From the NCBI RefSeq assembly GCF_030272615.1, contig NC_081409.1, forward strand, positions 469,956,573 to 470,020,572: 64,000 nucleotides of DNA, written 5' to 3'. Origin of the DNA: Cryptomeria japonica. Taxonomy: Eukaryota; Streptophyta; Pinopsida; Cupressales; Cupressaceae. Below, in pieces: positions 10,979 to 23,131 of this stretch. The notes under the pieces are model-generated. The model did no database searches and was not told where the DNA came from. It saw nothing but the letters and a program-made list of their open reading frames with translations. How positions within the stretch are numbered: position 1 is the first letter of the stretch; the number at the start of each line of letters is the position of its first letter. The translations under genes and the position numbers were made by a program.

Positions 10979-12815
10979 CATATGACCCCTTAGGACATCA
11001 TATGCTCCTAAGGGGTCATAGGGTGTGCTAAGGGGCCATATGGTGTTGTTAGGGGTCATAAGGGGTCCTAAGGGGCCACATATGTATTAGAATACCATAT
11101 GACCCCTTAGAACATCATATGCTCCTAAGGGGTCATATGGTGTCATTAAGGGTCATGTGGGGACCTAATGGGACCATACATGTGTTAGAACACCATATGA
11201 ACCCTTAGGACACCATAGGACTGCTTAGGACATCATATGGTCTTAAGGTGTCATATAGTGTGCTAAGGGACCATATGATGTAGTTTGGGGTCATGTGGGG
11301 TCCTAATGGGATAACACGTCCTACGACACCATATGACCCCTTAGGACACCATACGACCCCTTAGGACATCACATGACCCCTTAGGACACCATACAACCCC
11401 TTAGGACATCATATGGTGGTATGCTAAGGGGTCATATGGTGTCGTTAGGGGTCTCATGGGGTTCTAATAGGGTGACACATGTGTTAGAACACCATATGAC
11501 CCCTTAGGACACCATAGGACCCCTTAGGATATAATATGGTCCTAAAGGGTCATGTGGTGTGCTAAGGGGTCATATGGTGTAGTTAGGGGTCATGTGTGGT
11601 CCTAATGGGACAAAACATGTGTTACGACACAATATGACCCCTTATGACACTATACAACTGTGTAGGACACCATACGACCCGTTAGGACACCATACAACCC
11701 CTTAGGACATCATATGGTCCTAAGAGGTCATATGGTGTCTTAAGGGGTCATGTGGGATCCTAATGGGATAACACATGTGTTACGACACCATATGATGCCT
11801 TATGACACCATATGACTCCTTAGAACACCATATGACCCATTATGACACCATATGACCCCTTAGGACATCATATGGTCCTAAGGGGTCATGTGGTGTGCTA
11901 AGGGGTCATATGGTGTCATTAGGGGAAATGTGAAGTCCTAATGGTGTCACACATGTGTTACAACACCATATGACCCCTGAGGACTCCATATGACCTAGGC
12001 TTAGGACATCATACAGTCCTAAGGGGATATGTGGTGTCGTTAAGGGTTATGTGGGGTCCTAACAAATGTGTGGCCCCATTACGACCCCACATGACCCCTA
12101 ATGACACCGTATGACCCCTTAGGACATCATATGCTCCTTAGGGGTCATATGTTGTATTAAGGGGTCATATGGTGATGTAACGACACCATATGACCCCTTA
12201 GGACACCATATTACCTGGGAGGACATAATATGCTCCTAAGGGGTCATATCATGTGCTAAGGGGTCATATTGTGTCGTTAGGGGTAATGTGGGGTCCTAAT
12301 GGTACCACACATGTGTTACAACACCATATGACCCCTTAGGATGCCATATTACCATTTAGGACATCATATGCTCCTAAGGGGTCATGTGGTGTGATAAGGA
12401 GTCACATGATGTCCTTAGAGATCATGCAGGGTCCTAATTGGGCCACACATGCATTACAACACCATATCACCCCTTAGGACACCATATGACCCCTTAGGAC
12501 ATCATATGCTACTAAGGGGTGATATGTTGGGCTAAGGAGTCATATGGTGTTGTTAGGGATCATGTGGGGTCATAAGGGCCACATATGTACTAGAACACCA
12601 TATGGCCCCTTAGGATACCATATGACCCCTTAGGATATCATATGGTCCTAAGGGGTCATATGGTGTCATTGGGGGTCATGTGGGGCCCTAATGGGGCCGC
12701 ACATGTGTTACAACATCATATGACCCCTTAGGACATCATATGGTCTTAAGGGGTCATATGGTGTGCTAAGGGACCTTATACTATATCGTTATGGGTCATG
12801 TGGGGTCCTAATGGG
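10979..12815. repeat. Palindromic satellite, block C
   Basis: This continues the array interrupted by the solo LTR. The clearest dyad is at 12617-12664: 19-bp perfect arms (CCATATGACCCCTTAGGA plus one more pair) around a 10-base centre. The array stops at a (GA)n run. Confidence 0.9.

Positions 12816-12872
<57 letters not shown>
12816..12872 (+). repeat. (GA)n microsatellite
   Basis: An almost pure GA repeat with one AAA interruption near 12831. It marks the edge of the satellite array. Confidence 0.95.
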
Positions 12873-12876
<4 letters not shown>

Positions 12877-12898
12877 ATGTGCTAAGATATTGATAGAA

Positions 12899-13000
12899 TA
12901 TATATATATATATATATGCATGTATTTTACATACATGTATGCATACACATATTATATACATATACATATACATATATATACACATATTTTATACATATAG
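12899..13000. repeat. (TA)n and TATACA-type microsatellite
   Basis: Pure TA to about 12917, then degenerate TACATATATACA words. Similar words resume after the solo LTR (about 14465-14526), so the LTR inserted into this tract. Confidence 0.85.
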
Positions 13001-13012
13001 TCTGATGAATAA

Positions 13013-14458
13013 TGATGAACAACTAATACCCTAATCAGTACTGAGAGGGAGGGGTGAATCAGTATAGACAAAAACTTCTTCGCTCCTTATCATATTAAAA
13101 CAATGTTGACCGGTTGTCTTCTCCATTGAACTTAACCATGGCTATACTAGTTAAACACAAAAATACTTTAGATAGCTAAACTGGTAAAATAGAAGTACTT
13201 CAAACAACATACAACAAGTCTCAAATCTAGATAACAATTTTACTAACTTGATCATGCATAAGTTGCATTAGTAATACCACCACCATTAGCTTTACATGCA
13301 TATTCAACTAAACAAAGACTGCTCAATCATCACATGAAAAATACACAGCCCATGACACACATATTTTTTCATTTGGAAACCCAAATGAGAAAAACCACGG
13401 TGGGGATGAATACCCACAAGCTTGTTTTGAACTCTCTTGAAGTCCGCTATGTTAGGAGCCTAGTCTGGTTAAAGACTTTACAATAAAGTTATGTTAGGAA
13501 CCGATCCTGTTAGGGATCACCCGGTTAAGGGAAGGCTATAAAATTTGATTAAGGATTGAAACCCTGTTAGGAGTTACCTTGCTAGAGGATTTAACTAACT
13601 CAATAAAATTGAGCCACCTAGTTAAAGGAATTACAACAAAAGCCTGCTATAGCTTACCCGGTCAAGGGATTTACAATCAGTTGAAGTGGTTAGAAAATAA
13701 TAGATAAAACACCGATCTGAAGATAGCACACCTTGCTAGGGAAGATCCTTTTAAGCTCCTCTCTTCTACAATCATTCTTTGTAGATCTCTCACTTAGGTT
13801 TGGCAAGTATTTAATCTCCCATTAAGTGAACACACATACACAACATTTTCCAACACATACAAAATCAGAACTACATCAATCTTATAGACAATCACTCGGT
13901 TGAAAGCATAAACCCTAAACCTAAGTTTTGCAAAGATAGTTCGATCCTGACCATCTGCTTACAAGTGGTCCAATCCTGACCATTCAAACCCATTGCATAC
14001 GATCTAAATCAGATCATGAAACATTCTGTATTTGGAATCATTCGGGCTTTTCAGGAGATGATCTAAATCAGATCGCGAATCATTTTGCATCTTCAAATTA
14101 ATGACCCATCCTGCGCTCTTCACCTACTGGATAGGAAAAACACACACTCCCGAGGTAGGACATTAATGTGTTCAATCTGACATGATATTTTATTCTTTAC
14201 CTTGTAGGTCATGACATGTCTTCAGATGCTTTGCATAAGCCAAACCGGTAACCCTAGATTATCAACCAATAGACATACTTAGTGAACCCTGATACCGGTC
14301 CACTTCATTCCGATTGTCCATTACCGCTGCTGATCTCCATACATACCGGTTCCTTTTGCTTGAACATCAATAACAACTTCTTCTGATCTTCATCCTTCTA
14401 GAGCACTTATTGACGTCAATGACAACATACATGAACACCGCTTCATCATATGCCAACA
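13013..14458 (-). mobile_element. Solo Copia LTR (Copia-1 type)
   Basis: Read on the minus strand, it begins TGTTGGCA (ending at 14458) and ends GTTCATCA at 13013. It shares with the Copia-1 LTR the CCCCACCGTGGTTTTTCTC block, the CTCAGTACT block and repeated AACAGGG-type words. No polypurine tract or pol lies next to it, so it is a solo LTR. If the left end is placed at 13003, a possible imperfect 5-bp duplication appears (TAGTC at 12998-13002, TAGAC at 14459-14463). The left end is therefore uncertain by about 10 bp. Confidence 0.78.
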
Positions 14459-15491
14459 TAGACATAGACATTTTATATAGATATGTATACACATATTATA
14501 TACATACTTATCTATTTGTATATATAGGAATGTTTTATGTGATCATAACTCATATGGGTTTTTTGTTGTAAGAAAGGCGAACGGGATTTTGTTTTTAAAA
14601 ACCCGTTCGTGCTTTTTTTTCATAAATTCGTTTGCACTTTTATTTTAAAAACCTTGTTCGCATTTTACCCCATTTAGAATTGTTAATAGCCTTGGATGAC
14701 AAGGTTGAGGGTTGGGAGTTTGATTTTGCTCTATTTCCCTCCTTTTTTATGTGTTTTGCTTTATCGAATACATTTCTCAACTTTGTTGTCATCAGGTTTA
14801 CACCTGATCACTTGGATATTTCTAAAATTGCCACCATAATTTCACCCATCTTATAAGTTTTCTAACCATATAATTTTTTAAAAATTTGAACAACATTAAC
14901 ATATTATTCTTGAATTTATTTTACCAATGTCTCCATAGTTCTCAGAGACATGTGTACCATTTTTTTAATAACTTTTGATCTACTTATCCAAAATAAAAAA
15001 TATTATATATTATTGTAGTGCACTTGATTCTTTACACTTTTAAAAAATTACATTTTTTATTATTTGTGTGCAAGTTATGCTTCACGCACGAACATGTACT
15101 TGATTTTTAGGATGTGCTCATTTCAAATTATCATAAAAAAAAATACTCAACAAAAATTTACCAAAAAATACACAACTTATATTGCTCACTCTTAACCATC
15201 TTTCCACCAAAGGATTTGTCAAAATACTAAATCTAACTATGACTTTTTTGATGTGCACACCAGACACTATGTTATTTTTTGTTTTTTTTAAATTAGGATC
15301 TATTTTTCATGCGCAAAGGATTTGAACCCCTTAATCTTATCCAATTTTGAAAAAAAATAGTAGTTTGGAAACTAGATTCATAGTACTACAATATTTATTC
15401 TTTGAGTATCTTCATATTTTGAGTGGATGAGTCTCAAATTGCTCCTCCAAGTTCAGGTTTAGCTGATTTCAGAAAAAAGATGTCCACTTAT
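14459..15491. other. AT-rich stretch without a recognised gene
   Basis: This holds leftover TA microsatellite, then AT-rich sequence. A small hairpin with 8-base arms (CGAACGGG at 14578-14585, CCCGTTCG at 14602-14609) is followed by a T8 run. I see no domain, LTR end or RNA gene in the rest. Confidence 0.6.
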
Positions 15492-16462
15492 TGTTAGAAT
15501 CAGGGTTCACTGAGAGGGGGGGTGAATAATTGATCTGTCAGAAATCAAATCCACAAACTTATTCTTTATCCACCAGTTAGCAAAGCATAACAAAAAAGTA
15601 GATAAACAAGCAATAAATAAACAATAGATCCGCAACACCAAAATTTTTACGTGGAAACCCGAAAAGGGAAAAACCACGGTGGGGCTAGAACCCACAATAT
15701 TCATATACTATGGCCATGAGTACATAAATATTACATAGATGGGGAATTAACATGCATTCAGACTCACTTCCTAGAGCTCACTGCTCAATTACAATGACCT
15801 AGAAGGCTACGACCTTCAAGGAAGTCTCACTGACTTAGAATTTGATTAGAATGAGGAAACACAATAAAATGAACTCTGAAGTAGCATCTGACAATGCATG
15901 AATGAGTTCTAGTTAAGCACTAGATCTCTAACTATCCTTGCTCTGCAAATACTCTATTTCTGTCTCAGTCAGCTACCAGATTGTCTATGAACCAAATGCG
16001 CATGTGAAACTGTGCTCAATCACACCAAAATAGATTGCCACAAACCTAATACACCAAAAACCAATCGCCAAGATAGTCTTATATATCCGATCTTAACAAA
16101 AATAATCTCCTTCAAGTTGGCTTCAAGAAGTGTAATGTGTAGCTTCAAGTCGGCTTCAATCTTTAGTAAAACATAGCACCGGACCAAAAGAGTATGATCA
16201 CATGCTTCCTAAGGATCTTCCCATTCACCGAGAACACAAAATCAACCACCAAAATCGCTGCAATCATCAGAAATCCTTCCAGACCAAAACATTACTGAGA
16301 TAGCCCTGAATTACCTGTTAATTGCCTACTAGTTTACTCCTGCTTCTGGATAAGAGAAATCACGACTGCCAAATTGAATCTCCAAGAAGAGTTTCCATCA
16401 GTGACAACCCTAGACCAATAAGCAACTACCGGAAGTCACCGAATGAGTGTTAATTGCCAACA
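15492..16462 (-). mobile_element. Solo Copia LTR, about 0.97 kb
   Basis: On the minus strand it starts TGTTGGCAATTAACACTC (ending at 16462) and ends CCCTGATTCTAACA at 15492. Flanking 5-mers CTTAT (15487-15491) and CTTGT (16463-16467) differ by one base, as expected for an aged duplication. It carries the GGGAAAAACCACGGTGGGG block and the G-run GAGAGGGGGGGTGAAT near one end. It is closely related to the LTR at 20860-21775. No internal sequence adjoins it. Confidence 0.82.
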
Positions 16463-16465
16463 CTT

Positions 16466-17425
16466 GTACCCCACTTTTTTCACACCATCTTGGTGCACTT
16501 ACCCATAGGATAAGAAACTTGAGAATAAAGATGACTAATTTCCAAAGAGGTTGTCACAATCATGCAGGAGCATCTGGTGGTGTAAGGGCAATCCTGCATC
16601 ACCCAAAAATATTTCCCTTTTAGTTAGTTTTCTTTTAATGTTTTTGCATTTTTGGATACCCATTTGGACAAATAAGAGATTCCAACTTTCAAAATTGACA
16701 AGTTTTTTCTAGCCAAGTGCCAAAAATAGAAAGTTTTTATTTAAAGGCAAATGGAGCCCAAATTTTGTGGGAAGCTTGAGAAAGGAAAAATAAGCACTTT
16801 GGCGAAAGAATCATGTTAAAATCATTTATGGTTTGAAAGTTATTCAAGTTTCAGTTTCTCAAAAAACCAAAAAAAATCTTCCAAGTTAGATTTTAGGCAT
16901 TTAGCAGTCCTGAATGACCCCAGAAATGGTGGGAATTTGCGAAGAGGAGTCTTAGAATATTCTTTAGTTAGAGATATTTCTGAGGCTTCAAACGTCGCAT
17001 CAATCCAATTCCTAGATCAAAAGTTATGACTGTGAAAGTTGGACAATTTTCAGAAAGTTTCTAGTTTTTTAATCTGGGTAAATTTTTATATTTCAAATTT
17101 CAAATTTTGGTGTTTGTCCACCAAATGGTAAATTCTAAATTGTAATTTTTTCTCCAAATGGGAAATAGGCTATTTAGGACTCATATGAGGAAACTTGGGA
17201 ATTAGTTGTTGTATGTGAGTTTTTGGAAGTTTAGTTTCTGGGTTGGAAAATTGCATTGTAAGGGTTTTCAAGAAAACTCTGTAAGCTATTGAGTTGTAGC
17301 CTATGAGGTTTTATTCCTATTATATATAATTACATATATTGCAAATAGTTTTTGAGATAATAATAATATAGATCTTTTGCATCTCTCTGCTATGTTTATT
17401 TGTGTCTTGGATGTTTCCCTCATCA
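16466..17425 (+). mobile_element. 5' LTR of a Ty3/gypsy element (probable chromovirus)
   Basis: The interval from about TGTACCCC to CCCTCATCA precedes a tRNA-type primer site and a gag start, which is the layout of a 5' LTR. A TATATATAATTA promoter-like tract is near 17321. The left end overlaps the target site of the solo LTR just upstream, so its true start and its own duplication cannot be checked. The partner 3' LTR was not found in the window. Confidence 0.55.
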
Positions 17426-17427
17426 AG

Positions 17428-17439
17428 TGGTATTAGAGC
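17428..17439 (+). promoter_or_regulatory. Primer-binding site, initiator-Met tRNA type
   Basis: TGGTATTAGAGC differs by one base from the canonical TGGTATCAGAGC used by many plant retroelements. It lies two bases after the inferred LTR end. Confidence 0.75.
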
Positions 17440-17512
17440 AGGTTGTTCCTAAGTGTGCAGATAGATCACTGAATGTGAGGCAGTTCATACCAAGACTTGT
17501 GATTGTGGGATT

Positions 17513-17716
17513 GTGGTCAAGATGCCTCCAAGAGTGATGCATGCTAGCATAAATGTTGGTGCTAGAAATGTTGGTGGTAGAAACGCTTTGGCAAATGAGG
17601 GTTTGAGAGCCCTCCAGAGACAGATTGATGTGTTGCAAGAAGAGCTAAGAAGATGTTTTAATCCAAGGAAAGGAGAAAGTGAAGACGAAGAAGAGGTCGA
17701 AGATTGTTATCCCTAG
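17513..17716 (+). pseudogene. gag N-terminal fragment, probable chromovirus
   Basis: A 67-codon frame begins MPPRV and continues into a predicted helix (LRALQRQIDVLQEELRR) and an acidic tail (SEDEEEVED). A basic MPPR start followed by a heptad-like helix and an acidic patch is common at the start of chromovirus Gag, and the frame begins 73 bases after the primer site. The homology ends at the stop at 17714; no capsid, protease or RT follows, so the element is truncated or overwritten. The call rests on context and composition, not on a diagnostic motif. Confidence 0.5.
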
Positions 17717-18839
17717 TCTTAAACTTGGCAAATTTTAAACTTTCATGTTAAGCTCCTTGAAATGATAACCTCTTGGTCATCTTGATGTGCTAAATATCTC
17801 ACCACGGTGGAGAAAAATCATATGTCACCTTAGCCAAAGACTTTGCAAAATGGTGATATAGTTTTCCAAAATCACAAATAAAACAATGAAATTGATTGAC
17901 AAAATATATTGGAGATATGTCATCTCATAGAAGATAATGATCATGAACATATGCAAATTTTATTTATTGTAAAGATATATAGAGACTTTCCATGGAGGAT
18001 TGACGACCAAAAATTTTGAGCAAAGGCACTTGGGAGATGTCAAGCAATGAAATTCATAACCATAATAATATTGTATGTTATAGTTCCAATTTTTCTCCTG
18101 ATCATTTTTGCTATCAATTCAAGAATGACAAGATATGGGTGTTCATCAAAGCATTATTCAAGTGCTTTCAAATGTTGATGAAGTATAAGAAAGGATGTGA
18201 AGAATCATTGAGCTCTTCAATAGTTTTTCATTGTTAGCTGAAAGTTGGTTTAGTTTACAGAGATGCCGATATATCCAACATGGTCAATGCAATGAGCTCT
18301 TAAATTTTTTGTGAGCTTCTTCCTTTGGCAAAAGACCCAATGCACTCACTTATCAGCAAGTTGGCCAAGATTTCAAATATGCCAAGGTATTAAATCTTGA
18401 GGCATTATAGGTGAGTTGTTAAACTTTAATAAATCATCAAAGATGAAGCTTTTCATCAAATTGCATATCAAAATGATATCATTGGTCATTTCACAAAGTT
18501 TCCAAAGTATATAAGACTGATTCACTCCACTTAGCTCTTCACTTGTTGGTGAATTGTTTCAGTTTTGAAAGATGATGATGCATTCTCATTCATTAAAGAA
18601 TTAGTTATTCTAACTCGTACATCAACAAGTTGTGAAAGTTGAACAAAATGCTAATGGAATTGTGGGTGATCATCAATCCACCAAATGAGGAGGAGTTGTT
18701 GGGAATCGACAGGGTTGTGTTGGCTACATTGAAGGTTTTGAAAAGAAAAAAAAGTTGCTGATTACTAGAGGAAGGAATTCATTGTAACTACTTGATGCCT
18801 ATAAGAGAGTAGTTATTATAACCACCTATTCTACAAACT
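17717..18839. other. No recognised gene
   Basis: AT-rich sequence with short, broken frames. I found no LTR ends, primer site or clear domain. It may contain the decayed upstream part of the PPR-like sequence that follows, but I could not align repeat units here. Confidence 0.5.
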
Positions 18840-19420
18840 AGATGTCATGATCATAGGTAAAATAAACTTGGAAAAAATGCTTTAGAAACTTTCAAGCAAT
18901 ATATGGATCACTCCAACAACATTATAACAATAGACTTGCACAAAATGGATTTGTTGAAAAGATTCTTGAAAGCAAATTCAATTAGTATGGATGCTCATCA
19001 AGGCAAAACTCATATGTACACAATGGATATATTGAAAAAGTTTAGAAAACCTTCGAGCAATTGCATAGGTTGATGTAAAGCCAAATTCCATATTTTCCAT
19101 GCGTGGCCTATGAAAGGGAAGGGGAAAGCATATACAAACTGTTAGATGGAATGCTTCAAACTTATTTCATCTTATGCAATGCAATGTGTGGATGCATAGA
19201 TAAGGCATGATAACAGTTTGACAAAAATTTGCAAAGAGATGTCATCGCAAAACATGTAGAGAATGAATTTGTTGAAGAGACTTTAGACATTTAAGGCAAA
19301 TGAAATTAGCAGGCGTAAAGATAAATTTCATGACCCTTGCCACTATTCTTTTTCTCTACACCAAAATGGGAGTTTTGTATTAGCCTGTGATTGAACAAAT
19401 ATCAGAAAAATGAAATGATA
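18840..19420 (+). pseudogene. Pentatricopeptide repeat (PPR) gene relic
   Basis: Reading across frames gives pieces typical of plant PLS-class PPR proteins, which bind organelle RNA for editing or processing. From left to right: GKNALETFKQYM, LAQNGFVEKILE, HNGYIEKV then KTFEQLH, a helix pair ending in CNAMCGCIDKA, FDKNLQRDVIAKHVENEFVE, and LRQMKLAGVKINFMTLATIL followed by KMG. Several units repeat the (A)QNG-(F/Y)-(I/V)EK pattern at intervals expected for 31-36-residue repeats. At least six stops and several frameshifts break it, and neither the N-terminal targeting region nor a DYW end is visible. It is a dead fragment, either a gene copy carried in by mobile DNA or a local pseudogene. Confidence 0.65.
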
Positions 19421-20859
19421 AAAAAATGCACATAAAATAAATTCTGCAAGGAAGCTCTCAACACATTTGAATTAATGAAATGCTCTAGAACATAAAGTAA
19501 CATTGCAAGCTTTATTTATATTTTATATAGATGTAGTGACACAAGTTTAGTGAATGGAGGTTTTTCATACTTTGATCACATGAGCTTCAAGGAACGTAAT
19601 CAAACAAAGTGCAAATGGGTTTGATGTGAAAAGGCAGACTTGAAGATAGAAAACATTTGATTACTTGCACCATGATGAAGAGAGGAAGAATTTTTTTTAA
19701 ATGGACCAATATTATTATACCACAAATTTTGTCGAATACCATTGTTGCATGAGAAATATTTTTGGTTGAGATAGGTTTGGTTCAAGGTCGACAAATTTAT
19801 TGAGTTGTCATTTGGTTTCTATAGGGTACATGGTAAAATATGGATTGGAGAATGCACTGTAAGATATCATTTGAAATAGACTAAAATAGATCCAAAGAAA
19901 TCCAATGAATTTGAATGATAAGAATCAAGTGAAGGAACTCCTTATAAAAAGAATGATTGATATATACAATTGGAACTAAAATCATTGAAGGAAAGTTGCT
20001 ATTAAATGGGTATCTTTGGTGATAATGATTCATGTATCAATGTATGAGATTTTCATAGTACTTGATCTTTTTCATGCTTATGGAGACCCTTGGAGTTAAA
20101 TTTTCTCTTTGAATAGAAAGATGTGTTTTGTGTTCTCAAATGGCTAGATCGTGAAATGGTTACAAAGAAAAAAGATGTAGATGAAGACATGGAGGTCACC
20201 TCGACAAAATCGACATTGATTTCTTTCTTCAATGTAATGGGTTTCAAATTAACTTTTGAAAAAGTGACTTATGTCACTTATTGTAATTAAAGTTAGCCTT
20301 TTGAATTTAACTTTGTAAAAGTTAGGTAAATCCTAACTTATCTTCAAAAGGGTAGTTATTCTAAGCATTGTCTTACGTAGTTATCCTAAGTGGATTAGCC
20401 AGGTAGTTAGACTAAGTGGTTACAAGGAAGTTATCTCAAATTCCTATATAAATACAAGGCTATTTAATTTGTAAAGAAGAGACTCTTAGAAGGGGGAAAT
20501 TATGGAGAAATTTTAAATGAGATTGTATAAAACATTTTGGCTTTACACTTTGTGCCTAAGGGATTTTGAACTTGTACATTTTTAAAAGGATAATAAAGAG
20601 TGCATTTGATTCATATATCTTGAATATGCTCATGAGTTATTGTTATCGATTTCTTGTATTTCAAATTGATAACCCCTTTGTGTATTTGTGGGATTCATCA
20701 GTTTTCAATTTGAAGATATATGTAATTGATGATACACATCATTTGATGGTATCTTGAATTGTATGTGTTAGTACAACTTATCCCTTTGTTTGTCGAGGTT
20801 TGTTCTTTTTTGTCATCATTTAATATCTAAAACACATCTTAAGCTTAAACCCCCTTGTA
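19421..20859. other. No recognised gene; LTR-like promoter near 20445
   Basis: Short broken frames only. A CCTATATAAATACA box near 20440-20453 is preceded by repeated GTTATCCTAAGTGG words, a layout seen in LTR promoters, but I could not find matching LTR ends. The segment ends where the minus-strand Copia LTR begins. Confidence 0.4.
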
Positions 20860-21775
20860 TGTTGGAATCTAATAACACTAAGAGTTGGGGGGGGAGGGGG
20901 GGGGGGGGGGGGGCGTGAACCAGTGTTCTATGAGAATGTTCAATTTTAACCTTATTATAACATGCATTCACCAACCGGTAAACCGATACATATATAATTG
21001 AAAGAAGTAAAGCAATCAATAAGCCAATCACACAAATCAATACCATAACATGGAGAATTATATGTGGAAAAAATCATAGAGGAAAAACCATGGTGGCATT
21101 TGTGACCCACAATATCAATCCACTGGCCATATGAAAAGATATTACATAATATGGGGGCCTACACATGCAAGAAGTCTTACAGCCTAGAGCACACTGCTCA
21201 ACACAAAGGAGTCTCACTGACTATAGTCACTTTGAATAATAAAACATAAGAATGAACTCATTTTAATGCATCTGCTATGCCTGATTGAGTTCCAGTTCTA
21301 GCTCTGACTGTTTTGGTTTTGAAACCCTAAACCCTTACTGGAATAACCTCTTACATAAATGTCCTCATATACATGATATTCACATTACAAAACATCATCA
21401 CATTCTCCTATATCAAAAATATCTAATCAACTAACCTATATACCCTTACAATCCTTCATGCCTCATGTCGGCTTACATAGATAATTACAAAATGATTATA
21501 CATGTCAGCTCATTACATATATACATGAATAACAAAATGAATTGTCAATTGCCGAATTTATCAATGATGTTGGCCTCCAATATTGGTACCCTGTATTTAA
21601 GTCATGTCGGCCTGCAATGCTAGCACCCATAGAATCCTTCCTACCAGTGAAGATACCTACTAGTGTCAGTGTTGGTGAAGTGTCTACCGGTAAACAACCA
21701 AACCAAAGAATGAAGCCGAAACATGTTGCCATCAATGAAAACATATGAAACCACTCAAATGAGTATCAATTTCCA
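20860..21775 (-). mobile_element. 3' LTR of a minus-strand Copia element
   Basis: On the minus strand it starts near TGGAAATTGATACTC (about 21775) just after a polypurine tract, and ends CCAACA at 20860. It shares long stretches with the solo LTR at 15492-16462: the GGAAAAACCAYGGTGG block and the CACTGCTCAA region. Internal sequence of the same element continues to 21914, where Gypsy-3 interrupts it. Confidence 0.75.
20887..20913 (+). repeat. Poly-G tract inside the LTR
   Basis: Eight G, one A, then eighteen G. It occupies the place where the other Copia LTRs carry a 5-8 base G (or C) run before GTGAA. Confidence 0.95.
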
Positions 21776-21914
21776 ATGATCTCCCCCTTTGGTATTAATG
21801 GCAACACTCATGTGAAAAATGGTAATGGTTTCCATCTGTCAGTTTCACCTTGAGACTGCTCCCCCTGAGTTGAATATCCATCTGTGATCATGATTTATAC
21901 AAAATACTCCATAC
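21776..21914 (-). mobile_element. Internal end of the minus-strand Copia element, with polypurine tract
   Basis: The minus strand reads CCAAAGGGGGAG (21781-21792) directly before the LTR, and a second purine run (about 21861-21868) as in the Copia-1 and Copia-2 spacers. The sequence stops at 21914, the insertion point of Gypsy-3; the rest of the element must lie beyond the nest. Confidence 0.7.
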
Positions 21915-23109
21915 TGTAATACCCTAAAATTGGCATCTAAACCATGGGCCCCTAATTTCGACAACATCACTAAGGTCCTAACCAAAGGCAATTAAATCAA
22001 TCTTGAGCACATAATTAATTAATCCTTCAATAATTAAATGTCACATGGCAAATGAATCATTCTATATTAATTAAATATTTATTTAATTAATTAAATCATT
22101 CTAGTAAATCATTTTGATCAATTATTCTTTTTAATTTATTAAATATCCTAGCATATTTAATTAATTAAGAAATTTGTCATTTAATCATAAAAAAGAAATT
22201 AATTTATTACAAAAGAGGAATTAATCACAAAGAAAGAGTTAAATTGAAAATAAAATAAAAGAATTGAATTGAGAGAGAAATCAAACTTGAGATGTTATTT
22301 CTTCTTCTAAATTGAGATAACTTGATATCAAAATAGTAATTAAATTGATTTATTAATCATTCTCCAAAATTGGAACTCAAAGCTTTTGATAAAAGAAGTT
22401 CAGTTGCATTGAAAAGATCTTTTCTTGAATAAATTAAAGAAATTGCATGGAATCACCTATTTTTATCTCAAGTGCATGGAATTAATTGAATTTTATCTCC
22501 AATGCAAACTCAAACTTATAATCTGAATGCATTTCAATCAAGCTATAATTGGAATCTATCTCAAGGTTAACTAAATCTGATCTCTCAATTATTTCAATCA
22601 TCCTAAATTGTGCTTTTTCTTGAATAATCTCAACCGCTCGTTGCTAATCAATCTTGACCGTTGGTCTCTCTTTTGAGTCTCTATAAATTCAGCCTTCATC
22701 TCTCATTCAAAATACCCTAGAGATTTATTGTTCTTATGCAGTTTTTGCTCTGGAGTTATTGAAGATATTATTGTTTTTGAGATTATTGCATCTTAGTTTA
22801 TCTTTTTACATATTTAGTTCAATTATGATTGCTTGAATTCATTTAGCTTACTATTCATCCATCTTGCATCCATTTATCTTAATATCATGCTCATATAGAT
22901 TAAATCCTTCATCTTGGTGTAGTCTAGTACTGGTATTGCTTATACAAATCTGAGAGCAAGTCTATACTCGCATATTTTAGAAGGCAATGGGTCAATTTTT
23001 TATGGTTTTATTATTCATTCTTATATCTGTCTAACCATACATGCAATAACTTAATTGAAGTGTTGTGTCTCACATCTTGCAGAGACTTATTTCACTTTTC
23101 ACACACACA
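21915..23109 (+). mobile_element. 5' LTR of Gypsy-3
   Basis: TGTAATACCC to CACACACA, directly followed by a primer site. It is similar over its full length to the solo LTR at 9820-10978. The promoter box TATAAATTC is at about 22682. It is inserted in the internal region of the minus-strand Copia element. The 3' LTR is not in the window because Gypsy-6 interrupts the element on the right. Confidence 0.85.
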
Positions 23110-23113
23110 TTTC

Positions 23114-23131
23114 TGGTGCCCACCATGGGGC
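23114..23131 (+). promoter_or_regulatory. Primer-binding site of Gypsy-3
   Basis: TGGTGCCCACCATGGGGC lies four bases after the LTR end. It resembles the TGGCGCCCACCGTGGGGC type known from Tat-lineage Ty3/gypsy elements. Confidence 0.75.

Noticed and set aside
12776-12985. Ser/Leu and Tyr/Met repeat frame
   Set aside because: Translation of the GA and TA/CA microsatellites.
14577-14620. Hairpin followed by a T-run, considered as a terminator or small RNA gene
   Set aside because: The short stem lies in AT-rich plant DNA with no promoter boxes or tRNA-like structure; likely chance.
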